This document shows, one piece after another, positions 24,276-33,090 of a stretch of DNA of 41,549 bases (position 1 is its first letter; each line of letters begins with the position of its first letter). The notes under the pieces are model-generated. The model was not told the DNA's origin and searched no databases. It worked only from the letters and a program-made list of their open reading frames with translations. Source of the stretch: Candidatus Cloacimonadota bacterium (GTDB lineage Bacteria > Cloacimonadota > Cloacimonadia > Cloacimonadales > JAJBBL01). The position numbers and the translations under genes were made by a program. The DNA is taken from positions 1 to 41,549 of the forward strand of contig JAHYIR010000017.1 in NCBI GenBank assembly GCA_019429305.1, read 5' to 3'.

Positions 24276-26063
24276 ATGAGTTATATCAGTGAAAAAATGA
24301 AAAGAAGTCATTATGCCGGAGATTTATCACCGGAATTAATCGGTCAGGAAGTTATCCTGATGGGTTGGGTACATCGTCGTAGAGATTTAGGAAATCTAAT
24401 CTTTATCGATCTGCGTGATGTGACCGGATTAATCCAGTTAGTATTCCATCCACAAGAAAAAGAGGCGCATCATAAAGCACATCAGCTACGCAATGAATAT
24501 GTGATCGGGATCAAAGGGATCATCAGAAAACGATCTGAGGAAAACATCAACCCTAAGATCCCTAATGGGATGCTGGAGATTGAAGTCACAGACCTACTAA
24601 TCTACAATGAATCGGCTCCTCTACCGTTACAAATCAACGAAAACATTCTACCTGATGAAGATCATCGCCTGGAATTTCGTTATCTTGATTTAAGACGTGA
24701 GAAGCTTCGTGATAAAATTCTCATGCGCCATAAGATCATCTTTTTGATGAGAAAGTTCCTTAACGATAGGAAATTCTATGAAATTGAAACTCCGATCTTA
24801 ATGAGAAGTACTCCGGAAGGTGCTCGTGACTATTTAGTGCCGAGCAGGGAATATCCCGGTAAATTCTTTGCCCTGCCACAATCTCCACAGATATACAAGC
24901 AATTGCTCATGATAAGCGGTTTTGACAGATATTTTCAGATCGCCCGTTGTTTTAGAGACGAAGACTTAAGAGCTGATAGACAACCGGAATTCACGCAACT
25001 CGATTTAGAGATGAGCTTTGTTGAAGAAAACGATCTCTTTGCTATCATGGAAGAGATGTTCCAAACACTATTCCGTGAGTTGTTACAGCTGGAAATCTCA
25101 GTACCATTTCCCAGATTATCTTATCAAGAAGCTATGAATCGTTACGGTTGTGATAAACCGGATACAAGGTTTGGAATGGAATTGATTAACTTAACAGATA
25201 TCTTCAGAAAAAGCGAATTTATGGTCTTTAAAGGAGCATTAGCTCTGAAGAATGGTAATATAAGGGGACTCCTCGTTAAAGGTGGGGCAGAATTTTCCCG
25301 CAAGCAGATAGATGAATTGACAGAACTGGCTAAACAACTTGATGGTAAGGGATTAGCGTATTGTAAGGTTAAAGAGGGTAAGCTTGAAAGTGGCATAGCA
25401 AAATTCATCACTGAGGAAGAGGCAACTACTTTAATAGCAAAAACTGAAGCGGAAAATGAAGACCTGCTGCTTTTTGCAGCTGACAGGGATGATATTGTCT
25501 TCAAGGTAATGGCTAGTGTTAGAAATCATCTGGGGAAAACACTACAACTTTACGATCAGAAGAGTTTCTCCTTTGTTTGGATCACCGATTTTCCACTCTT
25601 TCTTTATAATGAAGATATACAATGTTGGGAAACAGCACATCACATGTTCACTCTTCCCAAGGAAGAGCATCTTTCCTGTTTTGAAAAGGAAGAAGACTGG
25701 GGTAAGATCGAAGGTCATCTTTATGACTTGGTTTGTAACGGAGTAGAACTATCATCCGGCAGTATCAGATGTCATCGCTACGATATCCAAAAGAAAATCT
25801 TCCATGTTCTAGGCTTCTCCGAAGAGGAAATCCAGCAACGGTTCGGTTTCTTCATCGAAGCATTGAAATATGGGACTCCACCTCATGGTGGTATTGCACC
25901 GGGAATTGATCGCTTAGTGATGTTAATGACCGGTGCAGAATCGATCCGTGATGTCATCGCCTTCCCGAAAACCTTAAAAGCAGCCGATCTAATGAGTGAT
26001 GCGCCATCAGAAGTATCTCAAGCCCAACTGGATGAGCTACATCTCATCCTGAAAAAAGAATAA
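24276..26063 (+). CDS. aspS: Aspartyl-tRNA synthetase, bacterial type
   Basis: Class IIb aminoacyl-tRNA synthetase that charges tRNA-Asp. 595 residues, the bacterial size. An N-terminal OB-fold anticodon-binding domain ([19 protein letters not shown]) is followed by the catalytic core with motif 1 around [25 protein letters not shown] (read in parts), motif 2 [18 protein letters not shown], and motif 3 [12 protein letters not shown]. The bacterial GAD insertion domain lies between (about residues 285-420). AGAGGCG precedes the ATG. Whether it is discriminating or also charges tRNA-Asn cannot be told here. It heads a plus-strand run that includes purN and mtaB. Confidence 0.97.
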   Translation: MSYISEKMKRSHYAGDLSPELIGQEVILMGWVHRRRDLGNLIFIDLRDVTGLIQLVFHPQEKEAHHKAHQLRNEYVIGIKGIIRKRSEENINPKIPNGMLEIEVTDLLIYNESAPLPLQINENILPDEDHRLEFRYLDLRREKLRDKILMRHKIIFLMRKFLNDRKFYEIETPILMRSTPEGARDYLVPSREYPGKFFALPQSPQIYKQLLMISGFDRYFQIARCFRDEDLRADRQPEFTQLDLEMSFVEENDLFAIMEEMFQTLFRELLQLEISVPFPRLSYQEAMNRYGCDKPDTRFGMELINLTDIFRKSEFMVFKGALALKNGNIRGLLVKGGAEFSRKQIDELTELAKQLDGKGLAYCKVKEGKLESGIAKFITEEEATTLIAKTEAENEDLLLFAADRDDIVFKVMASVRNHLGKTLQLYDQKSFSFVWITDFPLFLYNEDIQCWETAHHMFTLPKEEHLSCFEKEEDWGKIEGHLYDLVCNGVELSSGSIRCHRYDIQKKIFHVLGFSEEEIQQRFGFFIEALKYGTPPHGGIAPGIDRLVMLMTGAESIRDVIAFPKTLKAADLMSDAPSEVSQAQLDELHLILKKE

Positions 26064-26085
26064 TCAATACTTAATATTTAACTTC

Positions 26086-26694
26086 ATGATGTCAGAAATT
26101 GCTCAAAAGACTAAAAATATTGCTGTCCTGACTTCCGGTAAGAGTCGTGGCTCAAACTTCTGTGCCATTCATAACTGGTTTCAAGAACACAAGATACCGG
26201 TGAGAATCAGTTTCGTTACGGTTAATAATCCCCATGCACCTATTATAGAGAAATGTAATGAGTTCAATATAAATCATATCTATCTATCGACAAAAGATAT
26301 GGTTAAGTTTGAACATGAATTATTGACCTTAACAAGTAAGCACAATATTGAACTGATAGTTTTAGCCGGTTTTCTTAAAAAACTATCCGTAAGCTTTATT
26401 CGTGATTTCGGGAAACCAATACTCAATATTCATCCCGCTTTATTGCCAAAATATGGTGGTCAGGGAATGTATGGGCTTAGAGTACATCAGGCAGTTTTTG
26501 CGGCACGGGAAAAGGAATCTGGAGTAACTGTGCATCTGGTCAATGAAGATTATGATGCCGGAGAAACAGTAGTTCAACAAAAGATCTATATTGGGGACTG
26601 TCATACTCCGGAAGAAATAGCAGCTAGGGTACTCAGACTGGAACATCAGATTTATGCCCCGACTATCTGGAAGATATTGTCTAAAGGGAGATAA
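26086..26694 (+). CDS. purN: Phosphoribosylglycinamide formyltransferase
   Basis: Transfers a formyl group from 10-formyl-THF to GAR in purine synthesis. 202 residues. The catalytic triad of the family is visible: Asn114 and His116 in ILNIHPALLPKYGG, and Asp157 in NEDYDAGETV. The N-terminal phosphate-binding loop reads TSGKSRGSNFCAI, close to the SGxGSN of the family but with an extra residue, and some positions diverge from E. coli PurN. A related formyltransferase on another substrate remains possible but less likely. Start ATGATG at 26086-26091; the first ATG lies 22 bp after aspS. No other purine gene is adjacent. Confidence 0.85.
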   Translation: MMSEIAQKTKNIAVLTSGKSRGSNFCAIHNWFQEHKIPVRISFVTVNNPHAPIIEKCNEFNINHIYLSTKDMVKFEHELLTLTSKHNIELIVLAGFLKKLSVSFIRDFGKPILNIHPALLPKYGGQGMYGLRVHQAVFAAREKESGVTVHLVNEDYDAGETVVQQKIYIGDCHTPEEIAARVLRLEHQIYAPTIWKILSKGR

Positions 26695-26707
26695 CTTCTG
26701 GAGCAAG

Positions 26708-28063
26708 ATGAAAAGGGTAGCAGTTATCACTTTTGGCTGTAAAGTAAATCAATATGAATCTGCCTGTATCTTAAATGATTTTTGTATTGAAGGTTATGAG
26801 ACAGTTCCCTTTTCCCAGGAAGCTGATGTCTATATCATCAATACCTGCACGGTTACTGGCAGAACCGATTATAAATCCCGTAATGCTATCCGTCATGCTC
26901 TAGAACAGAAGAAAAGAAATCCCAAGATAAAGATCATTGTTACCGGTTGTTATGCTCAATTAAACCGAGATAGGATCAATGAAATGGGTGAAATTGATCT
27001 GATTATTGATAACAACCAGAAAGATATGATCTATAATTTTTTAGAAGAAAAAAACGATCAATTTGTTGCTGATCCTTTACTATTTGATGACTTTACCGAG
27101 CAAAAGACTAACAAGCTCTTTGAGAGAGCCAGAGCATTTGTTAAGATACAGGATGGTTGTGATTACTATTGTGCATATTGTATAGTTCCCTTTGCCAGAG
27201 GTAAACCGAGAAGTAGAAGTCCGGAAAATGTTCTTAAGCAAATAAGACATTTAGCTGATAATGGTTATAAGGAATTTGTACTGACCGGTATCAACTTGGG
27301 ACTATATGGAAGAGATCTACCAGAAGGTGATCAGACATTGACTTCGTCGAGCTCGGAAGTAGCCACGGGGAAGTATTTTCTTCGGTTGACTTCAATTCTC
27401 AAAGAGATAGAAAAGATCAACAAAGTTCAAAGGATTAGATTGAGTTCTATTGAACCACAACTCATAACCCGATCTCTGCTTGAATATATTAGGAAGAGCA
27501 CCAAACTCTGTCCTCATCTACATATTCCCTTGCAAAGTGGTTCTGACATACTATTAAAGAAAATGAACAGACCATATTCCACTAAAGAGTTCCATGAACT
27601 TATTAATGAAATTAAGTCATTAATACCTGATGTCGCTCTCGGTAGTGATGTTATCTTAGGGTTACCGGGAGAAACAGAGTCACTCTTTCAAGAAACACTC
27701 TCTTTTGTTGAGAAACTTCCTTTGGTTTATCTTCATATCTTTCCCTATTCTCGCAGACCGGGAACAAAAGCAGCTGAGATGACTCATATTCCGACATCTT
27801 TGGTAGTAAAAAAAAGATGTCAGGAATTGGCTGCTCTCATGAAACAGAAACGACAACGGTATATAAAAGATCTATTAAGACATAAGACAATACTTGGTGG
27901 TGTTTTAGAACATAAGAAAGAAAATTATTGGACAGCACTCTCGGATCATTATATCAGGATTTATTATCAGAATGAGAAGGCAAGAAAGAGTGATTTAATC
28001 TTCGCTCAAGCATTTCGAGAGCTATATGACGGCATAGAGGTAGTAGATAATGATCGAGTTTAA
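26708..28063 (+). CDS. mtaB: tRNA (t6A37) methylthiotransferase, MtaB-like
   Basis: Radical-SAM enzyme that adds a methylthio group to t6A at position 37 of tRNAs. 451 residues from the ATG at 26708, chosen because GGAG lies 4-5 nt upstream; an earlier start would overlap purN. The N-terminal UPF0004 domain holds three Cys of the auxiliary 4Fe-4S cluster: Cys11 (FGCKVNQYES), Cys47 (NTCTVT), Cys81 (TGCYAQ). The radical-SAM cluster is CDYYCAYC (Cys151, 155, 158). The GCKVNQYE signature and the absence of the RimO/MiaB signatures favour MtaB. A serine-rich insertion of about 15 residues follows GLYGRDLPEG. Its 3' end overlaps the next gene by 14 bp. Confidence 0.92.
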   Translation: MKRVAVITFGCKVNQYESACILNDFCIEGYETVPFSQEADVYIINTCTVTGRTDYKSRNAIRHALEQKKRNPKIKIIVTGCYAQLNRDRINEMGEIDLIIDNNQKDMIYNFLEEKNDQFVADPLLFDDFTEQKTNKLFERARAFVKIQDGCDYYCAYCIVPFARGKPRSRSPENVLKQIRHLADNGYKEFVLTGINLGLYGRDLPEGDQTLTSSSSEVATGKYFLRLTSILKEIEKINKVQRIRLSSIEPQLITRSLLEYIRKSTKLCPHLHIPLQSGSDILLKKMNRPYSTKEFHELINEIKSLIPDVALGSDVILGLPGETESLFQETLSFVEKLPLVYLHIFPYSRRPGTKAAEMTHIPTSLVVKKRCQELAALMKQKRQRYIKDLLRHKTILGGVLEHKKENYWTALSDHYIRIYYQNEKARKSDLIFAQAFRELYDGIEVVDNDRV

Positions 28064-28775
28064 GAATGTATCAGTTGTTTTTGACGGTGTTAAGGTCATC
28101 AAAGATTTTAGCTTAACTATTCCAGAGGGAAGGATTACTGTAATAGCCGGTAGAAGCGGCAGTGGTAAGACAGTTTTGATGAAAACTGCTGAAGGATTAA
28201 TCGAACCGGCGTCAGGAACTGTTTTAGTTGATGGAGTAGATATTTTTAGCATCAAAGAGAACGAATTAAATGAAGTAAGAAAGAAGATGGCATTACTCTT
28301 TCAAAGTGCTGCTCTTTTTGATTCCTTAAATGTTTTTCAAAATATTGCCTTTCCTTTAGTTGAGCATTCCAGATATTCTCAAGAACAGGTCGCTGCCCTG
28401 GTCAATGAAAAACTCGCTCTCGTCGGCTTGGAAAATGTTCATAGTAAAATGCCGGCTGAACTGAGTGGTGGAATGAAGAAGAGAGCTGCTTTGGCAAGAG
28501 CAATCATTCTCGATCCAAAATATATCATCTATGATGAACCAACAACAGGTCTTGACCCCTTGATAGCAGAAGATATCATCAACCTGATCTTAGAATTGCA
28601 TCAGAAATTTCAACATACTGCTATAATTATCACTCACGATGTAAACTGTATCGATAAGACTGCAGACAACATGGTTGTAATTGATGATGGAGTCATCAAG
28701 TTTGCGGGAGATTATAACAAGCTGAAAGAGACCAAAGATCCCTACTGTAAGCAGTTTGTGAAAACTATATTGTAA
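28050..28775 (+). CDS. ABC transporter ATPase, MlaF-like
   Basis: A 241-residue cytoplasmic ATPase that would energise an MlaE-type permease in phospholipid or lipophile transport across the envelope. Walker A GRSGSGKT (34-41), Q-loop LLFQSAALFDSLNVFQN typical of the MlaF/Ttg2A group, signature LSGGMKKRAALARA, Walker B YIIYDEPTTGLDP and switch THD. The SAALFDSLNV segment is the best sign of MlaF. No mlaE or mlaD gene follows; the neighbours are mtaB (14-bp overlap) and a sirtuin, so the permease must be encoded elsewhere. Confidence 0.85.
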   Translation: MIEFKNVSVVFDGVKVIKDFSLTIPEGRITVIAGRSGSGKTVLMKTAEGLIEPASGTVLVDGVDIFSIKENELNEVRKKMALLFQSAALFDSLNVFQNIAFPLVEHSRYSQEQVAALVNEKLALVGLENVHSKMPAELSGGMKKRAALARAIILDPKYIIYDEPTTGLDPLIAEDIINLILELHQKFQHTAIIITHDVNCIDKTADNMVVIDDGVIKFAGDYNKLKETKDPYCKQFVKTIL

Positions 28776-28811
28776 CATGGACTTTAGTCTGTGGAAATGA
28801 AGGAGAAATGA

Positions 28812-29537
28812 TTGTCGGTTGTTACCAAGTACCGTTTTAGCAGTAACAATAGAGTAGCTATTCTAACAGGTGCCGGTATAAGTGCTGAGTCAGGTATCAA
28901 AACTTTTCGTGATGCAGATGGTCTTTGGGAGAATCATCGTGTTGAGGATGTAGCAACACCAGAAGCATTTATCAGAGATCCCGAACTTGTCTGGAAGTTT
29001 TATCGAGCCCGCCATGAACAGGCATTAACTGTGACACCAAATGCCGGTCACCACGCTTTGAAAGATCTAGAAGATTTTCTGGGTGACAATTTCTTGCTCA
29101 TAACCCAGAATATTGATGGGCTGCATACCGTGGCAGGTTCTCAGAGAGTAGTAGAAATGCACGGTTCGATCCATCGTACCTTCTGTGTTGATTGTGGAAT
29201 AAGCGTTTCATCTCTAGAGGCACTCAAGCAAGAAAGTATTCCCAAGTGTCGGGGATGTAATTCCATGCTTCGCCCTGATGTTGTCTGGTTTGGTGAAGTT
29301 CCTTATCATCTAGAAACAATAATCCGCTGGTTACGTGATCTCGATTTCTTCATTACAGTCGGAACAAGTGGTGTGGTTTATCCTGCTGCTCAATTTCTGA
29401 TGACTGCCAAATATGCAGGGACAACAACCATTGGCATCAATCTTGATCCGCCGGAAAACTTGCGCTTTATTGATGAATTTCATCAAGGATTATCCAGTAA
29501 GCTACTCCCGGAACTTGTCAAGCAGTGGATAGGTTGA
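28812..29537 (+). CDS. cobB: NAD-dependent protein deacylase, sirtuin class III
   Basis: Sir2-family enzyme, 241 residues, that removes acyl groups from lysines with NAD. Motifs: GAGISAESGIKTFR (NAD-binding), TQNIDGLH, catalytic His117 in EMHGSIH, and the zinc ligands CVDC (125, 128) and CRGC (146, 149). Tyr64 and Arg67 in FYRARHEQ match the Y-x2-R pair of class III sirtuins, which bind succinyl and malonyl groups, so desuccinylation is likely as well as deacetylation. The start is TTG at 28812 with GGAG 6 nt upstream; there is no in-frame ATG nearby. It lies in a run with nth, 4 bp downstream. Confidence 0.93.
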   Translation: MSVVTKYRFSSNNRVAILTGAGISAESGIKTFRDADGLWENHRVEDVATPEAFIRDPELVWKFYRARHEQALTVTPNAGHHALKDLEDFLGDNFLLITQNIDGLHTVAGSQRVVEMHGSIHRTFCVDCGISVSSLEALKQESIPKCRGCNSMLRPDVVWFGEVPYHLETIIRWLRDLDFFITVGTSGVVYPAAQFLMTAKYAGTTTIGINLDPPENLRFIDEFHQGLSSKLLPELVKQWIG

Positions 29538-29541
29538 CTCG

Positions 29542-30195
29542 ATGAAGAAGAAAAAATTTGATATCAACCTTGCCTTCCGGAGACTAGAACCGGTCGTAAG
29601 AAACCTTGATGCCCCTGTCGTAGAATTCGTTGCCATCCAGAACAATGACCCGTTTCGTATATTGATCGCTACCATTCTTAGTGCCAGAACAACTGATCAG
29701 ATAACTACCAGAGTCATTGAAAAACTCTTCAAGAGAGTCACTGATTTTGTATCACTACAGAAGCTTTCTTTAAAAGAGATAGAGGAATTGATTTATCCTG
29801 CCGGTTTCTATCGTCAGAAAGCGAAACAGCTTCAGAAATTACCAGTGATCATCAAGGAGCAGTTCAATGGTCAAATACCCTCAGAAATAGATGATCTGAT
29901 CAAACTACCCGGAGTAGGCAGGAAAACTGCAAATCTGGTCAGAGCCGTTGCCTTTGGTAAACCAGCCATCTGTGTAGATACTCACGTGCATCGTATTACC
30001 AATCGTTGGGGTTATGTTAAAACCAAGACACCATTAGAAACGGAAATGACACTAAGAAAAAAACTGCCCAAAAAATATTGGTTAAAAACAAACTCATATT
30101 TGGTCGCATTTGGGCAAAAGATTTGCCGTCCGATAGGCACGAAATGCAATGATTGCCCCTTATACGACATCTGCCCCAGTTTTAGAATGAAATAG
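29542..30195 (+). CDS. nth: Endonuclease III (DNA glycosylase/AP lyase)
   Basis: Base-excision-repair glycosylase for oxidised pyrimidines. 217 residues. The helix-hairpin-helix reads LPGVGRKTA with the catalytic Lys128, followed by the catalytic Asp146 in CVDTHVHRI. The C-terminal 4Fe-4S cluster has the canonical spacing C-x6-C-x2-C-x5-C (Cys195, 202, 205, 211). The ATG is 4 bp after the sirtuin stop; no strong ribosome-binding site other than GGTTGA is seen, so coupling is likely. Confidence 0.95.
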   Translation: MKKKKFDINLAFRRLEPVVRNLDAPVVEFVAIQNNDPFRILIATILSARTTDQITTRVIEKLFKRVTDFVSLQKLSLKEIEELIYPAGFYRQKAKQLQKLPVIIKEQFNGQIPSEIDDLIKLPGVGRKTANLVRAVAFGKPAICVDTHVHRITNRWGYVKTKTPLETEMTLRKKLPKKYWLKTNSYLVAFGQKICRPIGTKCNDCPLYDICPSFRMK

Positions 30196-30316
30196 GTAGC
30201 TGTCCTTTTCCGTTCTCTCCTTTATAGAATGGACTTAAGTCACTGCTCACTAATTGCTTTTTTGTTTGACAGCAAGAGCAAGACAAAAATCATGAAAAAA
30301 AATCTGCGGATGTGAT
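30196..30316. other. Gap between nth and glycan cluster 2, with a decayed array and a possible promoter
   Basis: Holds a degenerate remnant of the TGATCAC-type array (around 30239-30263, CACTGCTCAC followed by a T-run, in the orientation opposite to the genes) and a perfect -35-like TTGACA at 30266-30271 whose -10 position is weak (ATCATG at 30289). A promoter for cluster 2 is expected here but is not clear. Confidence 0.35.
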
Positions 30317-31495
30317 ATGGAGAAACAAAACATTGATATATTTGATATTCTTTTGGTCCTTGCTAAAAGAAAAAAGTTCATACTAATCACTACATTCCTG
30401 GTAACGGTGATTTTCATCATATATAGCTTACTGGCAAATCAATACTGGAAATCTTCGGTTAAATTCCTGCCAATATCCCGGGAGAGTACTACCATGCCTT
30501 TTGCACAATCACTTTTCGGTGGCTTTGGTGCAGGTCTGCTCGGTCAGGACATGGTTGGAAGTGCTGAGAATTACATTAACATCATATATAGCAGGGGATT
30601 TTCGGAAAGGATCATAGAAAAATTCAACTTGATGGATTACTTCAAGATCAAGCATAAGGATCCGTTGATCGAAATAGATCTGGCTATCCTGAAATTACAC
30701 AAGACGATGTTATCAACCGAAACAGATATCATAACAGGCATGTTGACACTGACCATTGAAAGCAGGGACCGGCAACTATCAACCGATATCGCCAATACAT
30801 ATTATGAAATGCTGGAAGAATACTATCTGACAACCAAGATGTCCAAGGGTCGTGAAAGAAGAATGTTCCTGGAAAAACGAATAAATGATTTTGAAGAAAA
30901 TTTCCAAGAGTTAACGGGCAGATTAGAGGGTTTTCAACGGGATCACATGGTTATTGACCTGCAAACTCAATCCGAAGCCATAATAGCTTTGTATTCAACT
31001 ACTGTAGCAGAGAAGCTGACAACCGGGATTGAATTGGATTTTGCACTTCAGTTCATGTCTCAGGAAAATCCTGTTGTTGATTCCTTGATCACAAAATTGT
31101 CCATCCTTGATCAACAGATAGAGAATTTGGAGAATAGCGAACCGGGTATTGTCCCTAAGTATATCATCAACATAGATGATCTACCCTATCTTTCCAATCA
31201 ATATTTACAATTTACTTTAAGCTTGGAAATCCAGAAAAAAGTGATAGAGTTTCTTTATCCCCAGTATGAACAGGCAAGATTAGATGAGATCAATGATGTA
31301 TCCTCCTTCGAGTTAATCGATGAAGCTGTTCCTGCCGGACTACGTAGCAAACCAAGAAGAGCGGTGATCGTTGTTATTGCTTTCTTAGCATCTCTTCTCC
31401 TATCATCACTTTTAGTTTACACTCATGATATCTTGATGAATACACCCCGCAAAGAAAAGGTAGATTCTTTCTTGAAAGAACTTGGCAAAAGATAA
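30317..31495 (+). CDS. Polysaccharide chain-length regulator (Wzz/GumC family)
   Basis: Inner-membrane protein of 392 residues with two transmembrane helices, near residues 20-42 (FILITTFLVTVIFIIYSLLA) and 347-370, flanking a large periplasmic helical domain that includes a coiled coil (about 175-215). The segment before the second helix, EAVPAGLRSKPRRAVIVV, is the typical proline-containing Wzz motif. There is no C-terminal tyrosine kinase domain. It sits first in a cluster with wzx- and wzy-like genes, fitting a role in controlling chain length or export. The following heptamer array starts one base after its stop. Confidence 0.88.
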   Translation: MEKQNIDIFDILLVLAKRKKFILITTFLVTVIFIIYSLLANQYWKSSVKFLPISRESTTMPFAQSLFGGFGAGLLGQDMVGSAENYINIIYSRGFSERIIEKFNLMDYFKIKHKDPLIEIDLAILKLHKTMLSTETDIITGMLTLTIESRDRQLSTDIANTYYEMLEEYYLTTKMSKGRERRMFLEKRINDFEENFQELTGRLEGFQRDHMVIDLQTQSEAIIALYSTTVAEKLTTGIELDFALQFMSQENPVVDSLITKLSILDQQIENLENSEPGIVPKYIINIDDLPYLSNQYLQFTLSLEIQKKVIEFLYPQYEQARLDEINDVSSFELIDEAVPAGLRSKPRRAVIVVIAFLASLLLSSLLVYTHDILMNTPRKEKVDSFLKELGKR

Positions 31496-31496
31496 A

Positions 31497-31524
31497 GTGT
31501 TGGGTTGTAGGGGTTAGGTGTTAG
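31497..31524 (+). repeat. Heptamer array after the Wzz stop (4 units)
   Basis: Units GTGTTGG, GTTGTAG, GGGTTAG, GTGTTAG begin one base after the TAA stop. The array runs straight into GGGGAG, the ribosome-binding site of the wzx-like gene, 2 bases before its ATG; the array family thus supplies or abuts the initiation signal. Confidence 0.85.
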
Positions 31525-31531
31525 GGGAGTC

Positions 31532-33067
31532 ATGAGTAAATTCATAACCTCCAGCATTTGGAATTTCACGGCAAATTTTTTAGTCAGATTGATGAGTATT
31601 GTTACCTTCCCTTTTCTGGTCAGGTTCTTTCTGCGAGAAGACATCTCGATCTTCAAATCTTTTCAGGCCTTTATTCTCATATTGCTGACAATTATCCCGA
31701 TTGGAACTAATATATTATATCTCTCTACCCCAAAGGAGGATCGGGAGAGCCGCTGGAATCATTTCTTTTTTGTTTCACTGATAGTAGCTTGTTTGCTTTC
31801 GATCATTCTCTTTTTCAGTGAGACGATAACTTCTTTTTTCATAGGTGATAATTTAGCAGGTTCACTGAGGATCTTATTGATAATTATTCCGTTGGTCGAA
31901 GGTTTGAAAGGGATCGTGATCACGAAACTTAGCTCTATTCTTGACTTCAAGGGGATATCTATTGCCTTGATCATTAAACAGCTCATACTCTACAGTGGTA
32001 TAATCGGTTTTGCTCTTCTCAATCCTTCTCTGGATATTTTATTATTTCTGGTGTTTTTCTCAGAAGCGTTAGAACTGTTGATGCTCCTGCGCCATGCCAA
32101 TAGAATGAAAATAAACATGATGCCCTACCGACCAAGAGACCATTTGATACAATCCGCGAAGGGCGAAGACTTAGGGGCTAAGGGCGAAGAGGGTGACATA
32201 TATACACGGTTTAATTTTGATAAAATAGCAAAAAAATTCATGTTCTTTAGCGGCATGGAGCAGATTATCTTAACTTTTGCCTTGCAATTCCCTACAATCC
32301 TTGTAGTGATCGTACTTGGCAAGACTCTGGCACCGGAGTTTCAACTCCCTTTTACTGCCGTAACAGTCCCAGTCAGCTTAGTGATGAACTCCATTGCTAA
32401 GGTATCTTTTCCTCACTATTCAAATTTGCGTGAGAATGATAAAATTATCAGTTCACTATTTTCAGTATTGTTTCCCGTTACCTTTATCCTTTTCCCGGTA
32501 CTGCTTGGCATCCATTTTTTTGCCAGAGAGATCACCGGTATATTCTTTGATAGAAGTTGGCAATATGCCGGTTTTGCTCTACAAGTCTTTCCAGTCTTGA
32601 TGATCAGCTATATTCTCGGAGTACCTTCAACATTCATATCGAATATCAAGCAAAAACCCTATATCAACCTGACATATTCAATCTTCTTGCTTCTATCAAG
32701 GATCCTCTCCATTTACTTTGGATTTAAACTGGGAGGATTCAAGGGAACGATAATTTTCTTTGTTGCCGGTGATATTGTCATTCGCATGATCAGATTAAAA
32801 GTTGACATGATTCTGTTATCCCTGCCGTTAAAAAGATTTTTCAGTAGTATTAGTTATAACATCTTCTCAATGCTAATACTTTTTGTTTTAATGTGGCTTG
32901 GTTTTTATCTCACACAGCAAAAAACAGTAAGTTTTATTATTGCCCTACTTATATCTGTAAGCTTGAATTACTATTGGGAACAGGTAAAAGTCAAAACTCT
33001 TATAATAAAACTGCGTGATGCAGTGTTGCCGAACCGTTTTCCAGTAAACCATACTCATGGAAAATAG
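31532..33067 (+). CDS. Polysaccharide flippase (Wzx/MATE-like)
   Basis: Integral membrane protein of 511 residues with about 12-14 hydrophobic segments, of the MVF/polysaccharide-synthesis family that flips undecaprenyl-linked glycan units. It starts with SSIWNFTANFLVRLMSIVTFPFLVRFF, typical of Wzx N-termini (read in parts). The cytosolic loop between the two halves (about residues 205-225) carries an insertion, SAKGEDLGAKGEEG, encoded by five heptamers (32157-32191). GGGGAG directly before the ATG at 31532 is a strong ribosome-binding site. Next to a wzy-like gene and three glycosyltransferases, so the function is fairly secure; the glycan is unknown. Confidence 0.9.
   Translation: MSKFITSSIWNFTANFLVRLMSIVTFPFLVRFFLREDISIFKSFQAFILILLTIIPIGTNILYLSTPKEDRESRWNHFFFVSLIVACLLSIILFFSETITSFFIGDNLAGSLRILLIIIPLVEGLKGIVITKLSSILDFKGISIALIIKQLILYSGIIGFALLNPSLDILLFLVFFSEALELLMLLRHANRMKINMMPYRPRDHLIQSAKGEDLGAKGEEGDIYTRFNFDKIAKKFMFFSGMEQIILTFALQFPTILVVIVLGKTLAPEFQLPFTAVTVPVSLVMNSIAKVSFPHYSNLRENDKIISSLFSVLFPVTFILFPVLLGIHFFAREITGIFFDRSWQYAGFALQVFPVLMISYILGVPSTFISNIKQKPYINLTYSIFLLLSRILSIYFGFKLGGFKGTIIFFVAGDIVIRMIRLKVDMILLSLPLKRFFSSISYNIFSMLILFVLMWLGFYLTQQKTVSFIIALLISVSLNYYWEQVKVKTLIIKLRDAVLPNRFPVNHTHGK
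32157..32191 (+). repeat. Heptamer array inside the Wzx gene (5 units)
   Basis: Units CGAAGGG, CGAAGAC, TTAGGGG, CTAAGGG, CGAAGAG in one phase; same unit type as at 36920 and on the minus strand at 23-120. The frame remains open, and the encoded charged stretch lies in a predicted cytosolic loop. Confidence 0.88.
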
Positions 33068-33090
33068 GGTCAACTAAGTGGTTATTGAAC

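Noticed and set aside
25142-25504. 120-residue minus-strand ORF within aspS
   Set aside because: Shadow of the conserved aspS GAD-domain coding frame; serine-rich, without a ribosome-binding site or family features.
30266-30294. Strong promoter for glycan cluster 2
   Set aside because: The -35 box is perfect but the -10 position is poor, so it is mentioned only within the gap entry.
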